Assembly: GCA_031394355.1 (NCBI GenBank)
Contig: JANNSU010000045.1
Coordinates: 1 to 52,184, forward strand
Direction of reading: 5' to 3'
Source: JAEUMY01 sp031394355
GTDB lineage: Bacteria; Pseudomonadota; Gammaproteobacteria; Burkholderiales; Usitatibacteraceae
Length of the DNA: 52,184 nucleotides
Part shown: one piece after another, positions 8,322-16,401 of the stretch
Numbering within the stretch: the first letter of the stretch is position 1
Layout: each line of letters starts with the position of its first letter
Notes under the pieces: generated by a model
Told to the model about the DNA's origin: nothing
Seen by the model: only the letters and a program-made list of their open reading frames with translations
The model's database searches: none
Made by a program: the position numbers and the translations under genes

Positions 8322-9320
8322 CTATCCCTTGATCACAGGCACGACGAGAATCTTCCCGTCCCGCTCACCTGCCACCGCGGCAGCCACCGCTGCCTTAATG
8401 TCCTTCACATCAAACGTCTGTGCCACCCGCGCATGCAACTTGCCTTGCGCGATGAGTTTGGTGAGCTCGCCATAAAGCGCCATCTGCTGCTCGCGGCTTG
8501 CCAGCTTGAACCACTTGGCCAGCCAGAAGCCGCGCAGTGTGATGTCGTTGAACACGAAATTCTTCGGTGACACCTGGCAGGCCTCGCCGCCCATCATCCC
8601 GTAGTTGACCAGCGTGCCGCCGTTGACCAGGCAGCTGGCCAGGCGGTCGGTGGCGCTGCCGCCCACGGCATCGATGCCGAGGCGAATGTCGGCACCGCCG
8701 GTCGCTTCCTTGACCCGTTTCGCGAGCCCCGGGCCGTCGACCAGCACCACGTCGCCACCCAGCGCTTTCACGCTGTCGACCACGGTTTGCCGACGCACGA
8801 TGTTCACCGTTTTCCATCCGCGAATATTCGCAAGCTGGATGAGGTAGGAGCCGACACCGGAGTTGGCGACGTTCTGGATGACCCATTCGCCGGGCTCCAG
8901 CTTGACGAACTCTGACAGCATGAGCGAGGCAGTCGGCGGATTCACCGTGAGCATGGAGAGTTGTTGCGGGTCAGCTTCATTCGGCAGCGGGATCAGCTTG
9001 GCGGCAGGCAGCACGAGATGCGTGCTCCAGGTGCCGCAGCTCACGGGCAGCAGCACGGTCTGCCCGACCGGCAAGGTGGTCACATCATCAGCCACCTTGG
9101 CCACACGACCCACACCTTCCGCGCCGCCGATGGCGGGCAGCGGCGGCAGCATGCCGTATTCGCCCGTGAGCGTCAGCACGTCGGACGGGTTGATGGGTGC
9201 GGCCAGCACCTCCACCAGCACCTGTCCCGGCTTGAGATCGGGAATGGGCATCTCGACGGGTGCGATCACATCCTGCGGCACGGGGCCGCGTTGCTCGTAT
9301 TGCGCGCGAATCATGTTCAT
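8322..9320 (-). CDS. MDR-family zinc-type dehydrogenase / enoyl reductase (MECR-like)
   Basis: A 332-residue NAD(P)H-dependent reductase. The start at 9320 follows GGAGAA. N-terminal GroES-like part: PGQVLVEVLAAPINPSD and GGAEGVGRVAKV. The Rossmann part carries WVIQNVANSGVGSYLIQLA with INSGVG-type nucleotide loop, then WKTVNIVRR, the signature of the mitochondrial-type 2-enoyl thioester reductase (MECR/ETR) branch and not of zinc alcohol dehydrogenases. I see no structural-zinc cysteine cluster. A palindrome copy encodes ANIR immediately after the Rossmann helix (QLANIRGW), where relatives usually have a lysine-containing AK stretch. Role may be in fatty-acid or quinone reduction. Confidence 0.88.
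   Translation of the reverse strand: MNMIRAQYEQRGPVPQDVIAPVEMPIPDLKPGQVLVEVLAAPINPSDVLTLTGEYGMLPPLPAIGGAEGVGRVAKVADDVTTLPVGQTVLLPVSCGTWSTHLVLPAAKLIPLPNEADPQQLSMLTVNPPTASLMLSEFVKLEPGEWVIQNVANSGVGSYLIQLANIRGWKTVNIVRRQTVVDSVKALGGDVVLVDGPGLAKRVKEATGGADIRLGIDAVGGSATDRLASCLVNGGTLVNYGMMGGEACQVSPKNFVFNDITLRGFWLAKWFKLASREQQMALYGELTKLIAQGKLHARVAQTFDVKDIKAAVAAAVAGERDGKILVVPVIKG
8820..8831. repeat. GCGAATATTCGC palindrome inside MDR reductase gene
   Basis: In frame as ANIR within QLANIRGWKT, next to the dinucleotide-binding helix. Confidence 0.95.
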
Positions 9321-9332
9321 GGGTTCTCCGTT

Positions 9333-9344
9333 GCGAATATTCGT
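9333..9344. repeat. Palindrome copy with one mismatch (GCGAATATTCGT)
   Basis: Thirteen bases upstream of the MDR start codon and 24 bases left of the inverted repeat at 9366, so it borders both. Confidence 0.85.
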
Positions 9345-9365
9345 AATCAGTTCAAGGGCAAGATC

Positions 9366-9562
9366 AAGGACCTGACGCCGATGAACGCAGATGAACCATG
9401 CGATCACTCGGATGCGTCAAATTCTTGCTTCCCCCTTGGGAAAAGGGGGATCGAGGGGGATTTCCGTCTGGCCGAATGTGCAACCCAAATCCCCCCTGCC
9501 CCCCTTTTCCAAAGGGGGGTTGCAAGACGTCAGCGGCGTTCATCGGCGTCAGGTATTTCTGG
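9366..9562. repeat. Composite inverted repeat with nested C/G-rich repeat
   Basis: Outer arms are of the CTGACGCCGATGAACGC family (left 9370-9393, right about 9531-9556). Nested between them at 9429-9522 is a full CCCCCTTGG...AAAGGGGG module. The outer ends are bracketed by palindrome copies at 9333 and 9564. Confidence 0.85.
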
Positions 9563-9563
9563 T

Positions 9564-9575
9564 GCGAATATTCGC
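9564..9575. repeat. GCGAATATTCGC palindrome after DUF885 gene
   Basis: Only four bases beyond the stop codon of the DUF885 gene (minus strand) and seven bases from the right arm of the composite repeat. Confidence 0.95.
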
Positions 9576-9579
9576 AACA

Positions 9580-11409
9580 TCACTTCAATCCGTGAAACTT
9601 CTTCTGCCCCGCGATCCATTCATCGATCAACTGATCCAGCACATCCAGCGGCAATGAACCATTGTCCAGCAGCGCGTTGTGGAACTTGCGCAGATCGAAC
9701 TTCTCGCCCAGTGCCGCCTGCGCCTTCACCCGCAGCGCCTTGATGCGGAGCTCACCAATCTTGTACGACAGTGCCTGACCGGGCCAGACAATGTAGCGGT
9801 CGGTCTCGGCTTCCGCAAACGCACGGGTGATGCCCGCGTAGTCGACGAGATACTGAATCGTCTGCTCGCGCGTCCAGCCATAGGCATGCAGGCCGGTGTC
9901 CACCACGAGGCGGGCAGCGCGATGCATCTCCGCGGACAGGCGGCCGTAGTAGGCGTAGTTGTCTTCGTAGAAACCCATCTCCTCGCCGAGGTACTCCGAA
10001 TACAGACCCCAACCTTCGGAGTAGGCGCCGTACCCACCAAAGAGACGCTGATTGGGCAGGCCCTTCAGCTCCTGCTGGCGTGCATTCTGCAGGTGATGTC
10101 CCGGCACGGCTTCATGCAGCAGCACGGCGGCCATCCAGTGCTTCGGCCGCGTGCGCGGATCGTTGGTATTGGCTTCGAAGTAGCCGGCGCGTGAGCCATC
10201 GGCCGCACCTGAGTTGTAGCGCTCCGGGTTGGCGCCTTCGGAAGCATCCATCGGCCGGATGCCATAGGGCAGCCGCGGCAGCTCGGCGAAGTACTGCGGC
10301 ATGATCGCGTCGGCGCGCTTGGCAAGATCACGGTAGTAGCCCAGCATCTCGGCCGCGGTCTTGAAGAAGTTGAAATCTGCCGTACGCAGATGCTCGTTGA
10401 ACGCGGCGCGGTCGCCCTTGAAGCCGATCTTGGCGATGGTCTGCTCCATGGCGGCGCTGATGCGCTTTACTTCTGCCAATCCCAGCTCATGCACTTCTTT
10501 CGCGGTCATGCTGGTGGTGGTGGAGTCGGCAACCAGCGTGTCGTAATAGGCGGCGCCGCCCGGCAGCTTGCCTGCGGCCAGGTCCGTGCGCGCCGCAGGC
10601 AGGTAGGTGCCCTGCACATACTTCTGCAAACTTTGGAATGCCGGCGTGACCTTTTGCGCCACGACCGCACGCCCCTGCTCTGTCAAACGCTTCCTGTCTT
10701 CCTCGCGAATATTCGCGGGGTACTTGGCGAAGGGCGCAAACATTGGATGCTTATCCACATCCGCAGTGATGTACAGGTTCAACATATCCGGCACGCGCAG
10801 CATGGCAGCACGCGGCGCGACCCAACCGGACTTCAGGCCCAGCGCCAGCCATTCTTCCGTCTGCTGCAACTGCGTGGGCAGCGCGTTGAGGCGCTTCAGA
10901 TAGTTCTCGTAATCGACCACGTTGCGAAACGGTGTCGTGCGCAGCAGCGCGCCCCAGTTACGATTGGGCCCGTGCATGGGCGAAATGGGTAGCCACCTGT
11001 CACCGAAATCGCCCGCAAAGGGCAAATCACCAAAGATCGCGTTCTGCGCAATCTGTTGACCCCAGCCGTACATCATCACATCGCGGGTGACGCGTTCCTG
11101 ACCTTGCAGTCCCTTCGGATCGATGGCCTTCAGCCGGTCAAAGTACCGCTTCAGCTGCGCCTTGCGCGCCTGGGCCGCGGCAACACTCCTGTCACGCAAC
11201 TGATCGTTGTAGCGGTGATCGCCACGCATGGTGGCGGATTCGGGATTCTGCTTCGTCTGCCACTCCCAATGCTCGTTCAGCAGGGTATTCAGTTGCAGGC
11301 TGGGCGTGTTGGGCACGACCGGTGACAGGGCCTGGGACCCCAACGACAGGGCAAGCATCCCGCCCATGAAACAGAATAGCAGGCCGCTTTTCATCAACTT
11401 GTGCAGCAT
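9580..11409 (-). CDS. DUF885 family protein (predicted secreted zinc metallopeptidase)
   Basis: A 609-residue exported protein. It has a signal peptide within residues 1-28 (MKSGLLFCFMGGMLALSLGSQ) and AAGGAGA seven bases before the ATG at 11409. DUF885 hallmarks: NEHWEWQTKQNPESATMRGDHRYND at the N terminus and the HExxPGHHLQ box (LLHEAVPGHHLQNARQ) at about residue 430, plus YSEGWGLYSEYLGEEMG and GELRIKALR near the end. The HEAVPGHH histidines and downstream glutamates resemble a metallopeptidase site; enzymatic activity is inferred from family. Contains an in-frame palindrome (PANIREED). Confidence 0.92.
   Translation of the reverse strand: MLHKLMKSGLLFCFMGGMLALSLGSQALSPVVPNTPSLQLNTLLNEHWEWQTKQNPESATMRGDHRYNDQLRDRSVAAAQARKAQLKRYFDRLKAIDPKGLQGQERVTRDVMMYGWGQQIAQNAIFGDLPFAGDFGDRWLPISPMHGPNRNWGALLRTTPFRNVVDYENYLKRLNALPTQLQQTEEWLALGLKSGWVAPRAAMLRVPDMLNLYITADVDKHPMFAPFAKYPANIREEDRKRLTEQGRAVVAQKVTPAFQSLQKYVQGTYLPAARTDLAAGKLPGGAAYYDTLVADSTTTSMTAKEVHELGLAEVKRISAAMEQTIAKIGFKGDRAAFNEHLRTADFNFFKTAAEMLGYYRDLAKRADAIMPQYFAELPRLPYGIRPMDASEGANPERYNSGAADGSRAGYFEANTNDPRTRPKHWMAAVLLHEAVPGHHLQNARQQELKGLPNQRLFGGYGAYSEGWGLYSEYLGEEMGFYEDNYAYYGRLSAEMHRAARLVVDTGLHAYGWTREQTIQYLVDYAGITRAFAEAETDRYIVWPGQALSYKIGELRIKALRVKAQAALGEKFDLRKFHNALLDNGSLPLDVLDQLIDEWIAGQKKFHGLK
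10705..10716. repeat. GCGAATATTCGC palindrome inside DUF885 gene
   Basis: Encodes ANIR in KYPANIREEDRK, a polar, probably exposed stretch. Symmetry extends to CGCGAATATTCGCG. Confidence 0.95.
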
Positions 11410-11436
11410 GAATCGTCTCCTTGGTGAGTCTCAAAG

Positions 11437-11546
11437 ACATGACGCCGATGAACGCAGATGAAACAGGATGAACGCCGAAAGCTGGATGTACTCGATTGAT
11501 CGGCGATCATCTGCGGGTATCGGCGTTCATCTGCGTCTGGTATTTA
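11437..11546. repeat. Long imperfect inverted repeat (GATGAACGCAGATGAA family)
   Basis: Left arm TGACGCCGATGAACGCAGAT and right arm ending CGGCGTTCATCTGCGTCTGG around a divergent centre. With the next two entries it fills the 307-bp gap between the DUF885 and aminotransferase genes, which otherwise holds nothing recognisable. Confidence 0.8.
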
Positions 11547-11550
11547 TGGT

Positions 11551-11562
11551 GCAAATACTCGC
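11551..11562. repeat. Degenerate palindrome (GCAAATACTCGC)
   Basis: Two mismatches to the consensus; sits at the right end of the inverted repeat, the position occupied by perfect copies elsewhere. Confidence 0.55.
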
Positions 11563-11616
11563 AACAAAAAACTCAAAACAAACCATTAATGACTCCTCAA
11601 TGCACGACAAATGCCT

Positions 11617-11693
11617 GTCGTCCCGGCGAAGGCCGGGATCCAGTGTCGTTCCACCGAAAACCGCTGGACCCCGGCCTTCGCCGGGGCGACGAA
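11617..11693. repeat. REP-like inverted repeat (CCCGGCGAAGGCCGGG type)
   Basis: Arms CGTCCCGGCGAAGGCCGGGA (11619) and its near complement at 11664-11691 flank a 20-bp centre; each arm is itself a small hairpin. This form of palindromic extragenic repeat is common in proteobacteria. It is the only copy seen in the window. Confidence 0.8.
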
Positions 11694-11716
11694 CGTTGTA
11701 TTGATTTCTGGAATCC

Positions 11717-12952
11717 TCAAGAGTGGAGCGTTGATTCCAGTGCCGCGATCAGCCGGTCAATCTCGACTGGCGTGTTGTAGTGGGCAATGGATACTCGCAC
11801 AACACCGCCATGCGCCGCATTGATCCCGAGCGCCTCGCAGAGATGGCGCGCGTAGAAGTCGCCGAAGCGGATGCCGATACCATGCGGGTCCACGGCGCGC
11901 ACGATGTCCTCGGAATGCATGCCGTGCACGACGAAGCTGATCGTGGGCATGCGGTCGCCGTTGGTGACCTTAGGTCTTCCGACAATGCGAATATTCGCCC
12001 TCGTGGAGAGCCACGCCAGGAGCCGTCCCGCCAGCATATCCTCATGCCGCGCAAAGACATCGAACGCTACCTGCATGCGCTCGCGGCGCGAGCCCGTGCT
12101 GCCGAACAGCGTGCCCATGTCGGCCAGATAATCGGCGATGCCCACACAGCCGTACGACAACTCGAAATTCACGTTGCCCGGCTGCAGCTTGTAGGGCAGC
12201 GCATCCTGGCCGATGAAGAAGTGGTTGATACCAGGCAGCGAGCGCAGTAACTCATGCCGCCCCCACAGCAACGCATAGTGCGGGCCAAACACCTTGTAGA
12301 AACTGAACACCACCATATCCGCGCCGCTGGCCTGCACATCGATCAGCCGGTGCGGCGCATAGGCGACGGCATCCACCGCCAGCCGCGCGCCGACCGCATG
12401 CACCCGCTTCGCCACGTCGGCAACAGGATTCACCGTGCCCAGCACGTTGGACGCCCAGGTCATCGCCACCCATCTCGTGCGCGACGTGAGCAACGCATCG
12501 AGATCGGACAAGTCGAGCTCAAGGGTTTCACGATTGACCTTCCACATCTTCACCACTGCGCCGAATCGCTCCAGCCGCTTCCAGGCGCCAATATTGGCCT
12601 CGTGATCTGTTTCCGTGACGATGATTTCGTCGCCAGATTGAATGGTGGACGCCAGCGCAGAAGTGAACTGGAACATGAGGCCCGTGGTCGAGCCGCCCAT
12701 GACGATTTCCTCGCCATGCGCCGCATTCACCAGCTCAGCCATGGCCAGCCGCGCAGCCAGCACCTTCTCGCTGGCGGCAAGCGACGTGGCATAACTCGCG
12801 CCCAGTTGCACACTGGTGGTGGTGAGGTAGTCGCGAATGCGATCCGCCACGCGACCCAGCACCTGCGAGCCGCCAGCGTTGTCGAGGAAGACGAAGCCTG
12901 AAGCGAGTGCGGGGAATTCGGCGCGGACAGCGGAGAGTTGGGATGGGGTCAT
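11717..12952 (-). CDS. Cysteine desulfurase-like class V aminotransferase (VC1184 subfamily)
   Basis: A 411-residue PLP enzyme of fold type I. N-terminal FVFLDNAGGSQV, TETDHEANIGAW (cofactor-binding His/Asn region), VDAVAYAPHRLIDVQASGADM (Asp for the pyridine nitrogen) and SFYKVFGPHYALLWG (Schiff-base Lys) are all present. These match the cysteine-desulfurase-like VC1184 group better than IscS/SufS; there is no obvious SufS-type catalytic-Cys loop, so the reaction is uncertain. GAGG precedes the ATG at 12952. Palindrome copy in frame in STRANIRIVGRP. No Fe-S assembly genes lie nearby. Confidence 0.9.
   Translation of the reverse strand: MTPSQLSAVRAEFPALASGFVFLDNAGGSQVLGRVADRIRDYLTTTSVQLGASYATSLAASEKVLAARLAMAELVNAAHGEEIVMGGSTTGLMFQFTSALASTIQSGDEIIVTETDHEANIGAWKRLERFGAVVKMWKVNRETLELDLSDLDALLTSRTRWVAMTWASNVLGTVNPVADVAKRVHAVGARLAVDAVAYAPHRLIDVQASGADMVVFSFYKVFGPHYALLWGRHELLRSLPGINHFFIGQDALPYKLQPGNVNFELSYGCVGIADYLADMGTLFGSTGSRRERMQVAFDVFARHEDMLAGRLLAWLSTRANIRIVGRPKVTNGDRMPTISFVVHGMHSEDIVRAVDPHGIGIRFGDFYARHLCEALGINAAHGGVVRVSIAHYNTPVEIDRLIAALESTLHS
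11987..11998. repeat. GCGAATATTCGC palindrome inside aminotransferase gene
   Basis: In frame as ANIR between helix LLAWLSTR and strand IRIVGRP in the C-terminal domain. Confidence 0.95.
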
Positions 12953-12964
12953 TGCATGAGAACC

Positions 12965-13750
12965 TCATTCGACGGGTTTTCTTCCAGCGTTCAATGCATC
13001 AATTGCATTGGTGGCGGCGATGCGGACGGCTTCATTTTTGTGATTCAGCAGTCGCCCAAGCAAGCGCCGGGAGTTGGGATGACGGAAATATGCGAGGCTC
13101 AAGGCTACCTCTTCAACCAGATTGGAATCCTTCAATTCGAGAAAGGGCTCCAGGAATCCGGGGTCGGCAGTCTTCCGTTTGAGGCGGAGCGGCCAGAAGC
13201 TGTCAGCCAAGGCTACATCATCCAGCGGACCGCTCAGCCGCGCCTTGATTTCAAGCCAAGAGGGAACGGGTGGACCTGTGTCATCCCGTTGTCGAATCCG
13301 TTGCGCGCGAATCTTCCCTTTGGAGCACATTGGGCACGGGCAAGGCGGGCGACCCTGGGCATGTGGCATGTAGCGCCAACCCACCACCTTCTCGATGTGT
13401 CGTATGCGCACAATCTCCGAAGGATCAATCTTTCGCTGAATGAACATCTCGAAACCAAGTGGGTCAGCCCGAGAGTTGAGAGCAGCCATGGCTTGGCCCA
13501 ACGTTACGTTCACGTGGGGCTCGTTGTATCGTCCAGCCCAAACCATTTCATCGCTCGGCAGGTTGAAGTAGACACCCACCATCACCCGAACCCCGCCGCT
13601 CTTGAGTTCACGCATCCATTGATGTGAGATCAGATGATTCTGAACGACGGGCATGAAGTACACGGCATCGGTGTGCTTTCCTGGACGGATACCGGAGCGT
13701 CGAATTGACGCAGCGTCCCGCTCGTCAGCTATGTGGACCAGTTGGGGCAT
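12965..13750 (-). CDS. Uncharacterised protein: ART-like N-terminal domain with HEAT-like C terminus
   Basis: A 261-residue cytoplasmic protein with no signal peptide or membrane segment. The opening LVHIADERDAASIRRSGIRP resembles the H-[loop]-I..G start of DarT/Tpt1-class ADP-ribosyl or phosphotransferase folds, with His6 as the NAD-contact candidate; VYFMPVVQNHLISHQWMREL and VNVTLGQAM follow. A cysteine-rich spot PCPCPMCSKGK is near residue 138. Residues about 195-258 are helical repeats of HEAT type (LVEEVALSLAYFRHPNSRRLLGRLL, EAVRIAATNAIDAL). The catalytic assignment is a weak inference from the N terminus only. It ends 13 bp before the aminotransferase start on the same strand, so they may be co-transcribed. 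Confidence 0.75.
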   Translation of the reverse strand: MPQLVHIADERDAASIRRSGIRPGKHTDAVYFMPVVQNHLISHQWMRELKSGGVRVMVGVYFNLPSDEMVWAGRYNEPHVNVTLGQAMAALNSRADPLGFEMFIQRKIDPSEIVRIRHIEKVVGWRYMPHAQGRPPCPCPMCSKGKIRAQRIRQRDDTGPPVPSWLEIKARLSGPLDDVALADSFWPLRLKRKTADPGFLEPFLELKDSNLVEEVALSLAYFRHPNSRRLLGRLLNHKNEAVRIAATNAIDALNAGRKPVE

Positions 13751-13808
13751 TTAGTGGAGATGAGTAAAGGCCATTTGCTAGCTGGAGCCAACAAACAGCG
13801 CAAAGCAC

Positions 13809-14276
13809 TCACCACACCTTCAACTTCACCTGCACCGCCACCGCCCCCGACATGCGATCCGGAATATCCGGCAGTACGGAGAAATTGACACCGACGCGCC
13901 CTGCCTCGACCGACATCACTGGCATGGCTGCCGGGAACCATTTGCCATTCTTGTAGCGCGGGTAGCCATCAAACGCACCAGCGATGAGACCCGCGCTCAC
14001 CTTGGCACCGGCGACATCCCACGACCACGGCCGCCAGTGCCACGCGACGTAGCGCGTGCGTGTCCGCTCACTGTTGATGAACGAACCCGCCATCGCTGAA
14101 TGCTCGGGTGCCACGCGTGCCTCGACGCCGAAACCCCAGTTTTTCTCGCGATAGTTGAGGCCGCGGTCGAAGTGGCGGGAGTAGATGCCGGGGTTGACCC
14201 AGACTTCGGGTTTGAAGTCCTGCGCGGTGGCGGTAGTGGCAGCTAAAAGCAAAAGACCTAACGCAGATGAACGCAG
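13809..14276 (-). CDS. Small outer-membrane beta-barrel-like protein; start obscured by repeats
   Basis: About 155 residues. The hydrophobic LGLLLLAATTATAQ is a signal peptide. After it come alternating strands with many aromatics (GLNYREKNWGFGVEARV, RYVAWHWRPWSWDV, GLIAGAFDGYPRYKNGKWFP, VGVNFSVLPDIPDRMSGAVAVQVKLKVW) ending in Trp, as in PagP-like or other 8-stranded barrels; the exact family is not certain. There is no ATG near the signal peptide. I used the in-frame CTG at 14276, but the frame stays open to an ATG at 14609 through three repeat families. The inverted-repeat arm at 14261-14295 encodes the residues just before the hydrophobic core, suggesting repeat insertion displaced the native start. 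Confidence 0.65.
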   Translation of the reverse strand: MRSSALGLLLLAATTATAQDFKPEVWVNPGIYSRHFDRGLNYREKNWGFGVEARVAPEHSAMAGSFINSERTRTRYVAWHWRPWSWDVAGAKVSAGLIAGAFDGYPRYKNGKWFPAAMPVMSVEAGRVGVNFSVLPDIPDRMSGAVAVQVKLKVW

Positions 14277-14306
14277 ATGAAAAGCGGATGAACGCCGATT
14301 GATCTT

Positions 14307-14318
14307 GCGAATATTCGG
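14307..14318. repeat. Palindrome copy with one mismatch (GCGAATATTCGG)
   Basis: Inside the composite element, eleven bases inward of its left arm. Confidence 0.85.
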
Positions 14319-14339
14319 ATATCCGGCAATTGCACTTCC

Positions 14340-14449
14340 CCCTTTGACAAAGGGGGATTGAGGGGGATTTCGTTGCTGCCCTTTGACAAAGGGGGATTGA
14401 GGGGGATTTCGTTGCTGCCCTTTGACCAAGGAGGATTGAGGGGGATTTT
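14340..14449. repeat. Three tandem 39-bp units of the C/G-rich repeat
   Basis: Copies start at 14340, 14379 and 14418 with CCCTTTGACAAAGGGGGATT; the first two are identical and the third has changes and is shorter. Being 13 codons long, the unit keeps the minus-strand frame open (NPPQSPFVKGQQR repeated). A single inverted copy closes the block to 14556. Confidence 0.9.
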
Positions 14450-14646
14450 GATTTGATGCGACAACAGAGCCAAATCCCCCCTGCCCCCCTTTTTCAAAGG
14501 GGGGTTGCCGAAAGGCTGGGGGGCTTCCTTCACCTGCCCCTTTCTCAAAGGGGAGTTCCTGCGCCTTATCCGCGTTCATCCGCTTTTCATCTGCGTTCAT
14601 CTGCGTCATGTAGTTGCCTTGCTCGCCGTTAATGATTGAGTGCTGC

Positions 14647-16221
14647 TCAAGGCAGTTTCGTCCAGTGCGGCACCATCCAGTTGTCGATGCGATGCACCAC
14701 CGTCACCCCCGCACGAGATACCCACGGCGTGATCTGGCGATGCAGCGGCAGGATGAGCGTCTCCTTCTGGATCACGCGCACGGCGTCGTTGATGAACTGG
14801 CTCCGCTTCTTCGCGTCCATCTCGACTTCGGCTGCCGCGATGAGCTTGTCCAGCTCCTCGTTCTTGAAGTTGCCGTAGTTGGTGTCGCCCCACGCCTTGT
14901 CATTGAGGCTGTGCAGGACCGGCTTCAGCGTGAAGATGGCGTCGCGCGCGTTGCTGCCCCAGCCCTGCATGCAGGCGGAGAACTCCTTCTTCGGCGTGCG
15001 CTGGAAGTACTGCGCCTTGGGCATGGCATCGACATTGACCTTGAGGCCGATCTTGGCCCACATGGCCGCCAGCGCGATGCAGATCTTCTCGTCATTCACA
15101 TAGCGGTCGTTGGGACAATGCAGGGTGAAGCCGAAGCCGTTGGGATAACCGGCTTCCTTCAGCAGCTTCTTGCCCAGGTTGATATCCAGCGGCAACCGCT
15201 TGTCCAGCGCCGGTTCGATGCCCTCGCCCTTCGGATCCGGCAGTGGAATGGCGGTCGGATTGGAGAGACCGCGCATGACCTGCTTCTGGATCGCGTTGAT
15301 GTCGACCGCGTGATACAGCGCCTGACGCACGCGCTTGTCCTTGAACGGGTTCGCCCCCTTCACGTCGGAGAAGAGCAGCTCGTCACGCGCCTGATCGAGC
15401 GCGATCATGATGATGCGGGTCTCGTCGCCTTCCCACACCTTGAGCGCCTTGTCCTGCTTCAGTTGCGCGATGTCCTGCACGGACGGATCGAGCACGAAGT
15501 CCAGCTCGCCCGACTTCAAGGCAGCCATGCGCGTGGCGGCGTTGCCGATGGGGCGATACTCGACCATCTCCACGTTGCTGGTGAAGCGGCCCTCCTTCAG
15601 GCCCCACCAGTTGGGGTTCTTCTTGTAGACGGTCTTCACGCCGGGCTCGAAGCTCACCAGCGTGAAGGGGCCCGTGCCCATGGCGTTGCGAACCGCAAAT
15701 GTCGGTTCCTTGATGCTGGGATCCTGTGCGCCCACCACGTTGTTTTTCTCGGCCCACGCCTTCGACAGCACGGGCACTTCGGAGATGTTGATTAGCGTGA
15801 CCGGGTTCGGCTGCGGCGTGGTGAATTCCACCGTCAGTGCATCGATCTTCTTCGCCGTGCCGACGGGCTGCGCGTAGGTGCGGTATTGCTTGGATTTGGC
15901 AGCACGATCGAACGAGAACACCACGTCGTCGGCGCTGAAGTCGCTGCCGTCATGCCACTTCACACCGGGACGCAGTTTCAGCACCCAGGTGGTGGGCGAC
16001 GTGTTCTTCCACTCGATTGCGAGTCCGCTTTGCAGCGACATGTCTTTGCCGCGCAGCAGCAGGCGTTCGTACATCAGCGCCTGGTTGGACTTGGTGAAAC
16101 CCTCGTCCTGTCCATGCGGATCCATGGTGGTGACGTCGCCCTGTGAGGACCAACGGAATGTTTTGGCGTCTGCCGTGAGCGGCAACAACGCGATGAGGAG
16201 TAGGGCAAGTATTCGCAACAT
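14647..16221 (-). CDS. ABC transporter periplasmic substrate-binding protein (SBP family 5, oligopeptide/nickel type)
   Basis: A 524-residue periplasmic binding protein of the DppA/OppA class. Signal peptide MLRILALLLIALLPLTADA, and a perfect AAGGAGGT ribosome site ahead of the ATG at 16221. Family blocks: DVTTMDPHGQDEGFTKSNQ, WVLKLRPGVKWHDGSDFSADDVVFSFDRA, NAMGTGPFTLVSFEPG, RIIMIALDQ, DKRVRQALYHAVDINAIQKQV and GWGSNARDA. No permease or ATPase genes adjoin, so it is an orphan that presumably serves a transporter encoded elsewhere. Ligand unknown; family members carry di-/oligopeptides or heme-like compounds. The first codons contain a degenerate palindrome (GCAAGTATTCGC at 16205). Confidence 0.93.
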   Translation of the reverse strand: MLRILALLLIALLPLTADAKTFRWSSQGDVTTMDPHGQDEGFTKSNQALMYERLLLRGKDMSLQSGLAIEWKNTSPTTWVLKLRPGVKWHDGSDFSADDVVFSFDRAAKSKQYRTYAQPVGTAKKIDALTVEFTTPQPNPVTLINISEVPVLSKAWAEKNNVVGAQDPSIKEPTFAVRNAMGTGPFTLVSFEPGVKTVYKKNPNWWGLKEGRFTSNVEMVEYRPIGNAATRMAALKSGELDFVLDPSVQDIAQLKQDKALKVWEGDETRIIMIALDQARDELLFSDVKGANPFKDKRVRQALYHAVDINAIQKQVMRGLSNPTAIPLPDPKGEGIEPALDKRLPLDINLGKKLLKEAGYPNGFGFTLHCPNDRYVNDEKICIALAAMWAKIGLKVNVDAMPKAQYFQRTPKKEFSACMQGWGSNARDAIFTLKPVLHSLNDKAWGDTNYGNFKNEELDKLIAAAEVEMDAKKRSQFINDAVRVIQKETLILPLHRQITPWVSRAGVTVVHRIDNWMVPHWTKLP

Positions 16222-16256
16222 GGTGGAGACCTCCTTGAATTGACGACCAGTTCAAA

Positions 16257-16353
16257 CTACCTGACGCCGATGAACGCAGGCAAGACTCCATTGAGCAGCA
16301 CATCGGCGTTCATCCGCCTGACACATCCGCGTTCATCGGCGTCATGTCTTTGC
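16257..16353. repeat. Long imperfect inverted repeat (CTGACGCCGATGAACGC family)
   Basis: Left arm TACCTGACGCCGATGAACGC, right arm ending GTTCATCGGCGTCATGTC, with a central CGGCGTTCATCCGCCTGAC. It occupies the divergent promoter gap between the binding-protein and glycosidase genes. Confidence 0.8.
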
Positions 16354-16401
16354 CTTGACTGCCCTGTGCCATCGAAGACAGCAGTCTAGCGAAGCGGCGG
16401 G

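Larger units (their letters stand above)
14256..14615. repeat. 360-bp composite element with perfect 35-bp terminal inverted repeats
   Basis: Left arm 14261-14295 and right arm 14572-14606 are perfect 35-bp inverted copies built from ACGCAGATGAACGCAGATGA, AAAGCGG and ATGAACGC. Between them lie a one-mismatch palindrome at 14307 and a stack of C/G-rich repeats. No transposase. The left arm overlaps the 5' end of the barrel gene; the right arm approaches the stop of the next gene. It accounts for the 370-bp gap. Confidence 0.85.

Noticed and set aside
14340..14556. Regular 39-bp repeats considered as CRISPR
   Set aside because: Units are directly abutting with no unique spacers; the same sequence recurs elsewhere as a dispersed intergenic repeat.
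14614..15795. 393-codon plus-strand frame opposite the substrate-binding protein
   Set aside because: Antisense shadow in high-G+C DNA: low-complexity Arg/His/Leu-rich translation, no ribosome site, and the minus-strand frame is a clear SBP family 5 protein.
16205..16216. GCAAGTATTCGC in the first codons of the binding-protein gene as a family member
   Set aside because: Two mismatches and inside a signal-peptide start; mentioned in that gene's entry but not counted among the copies.
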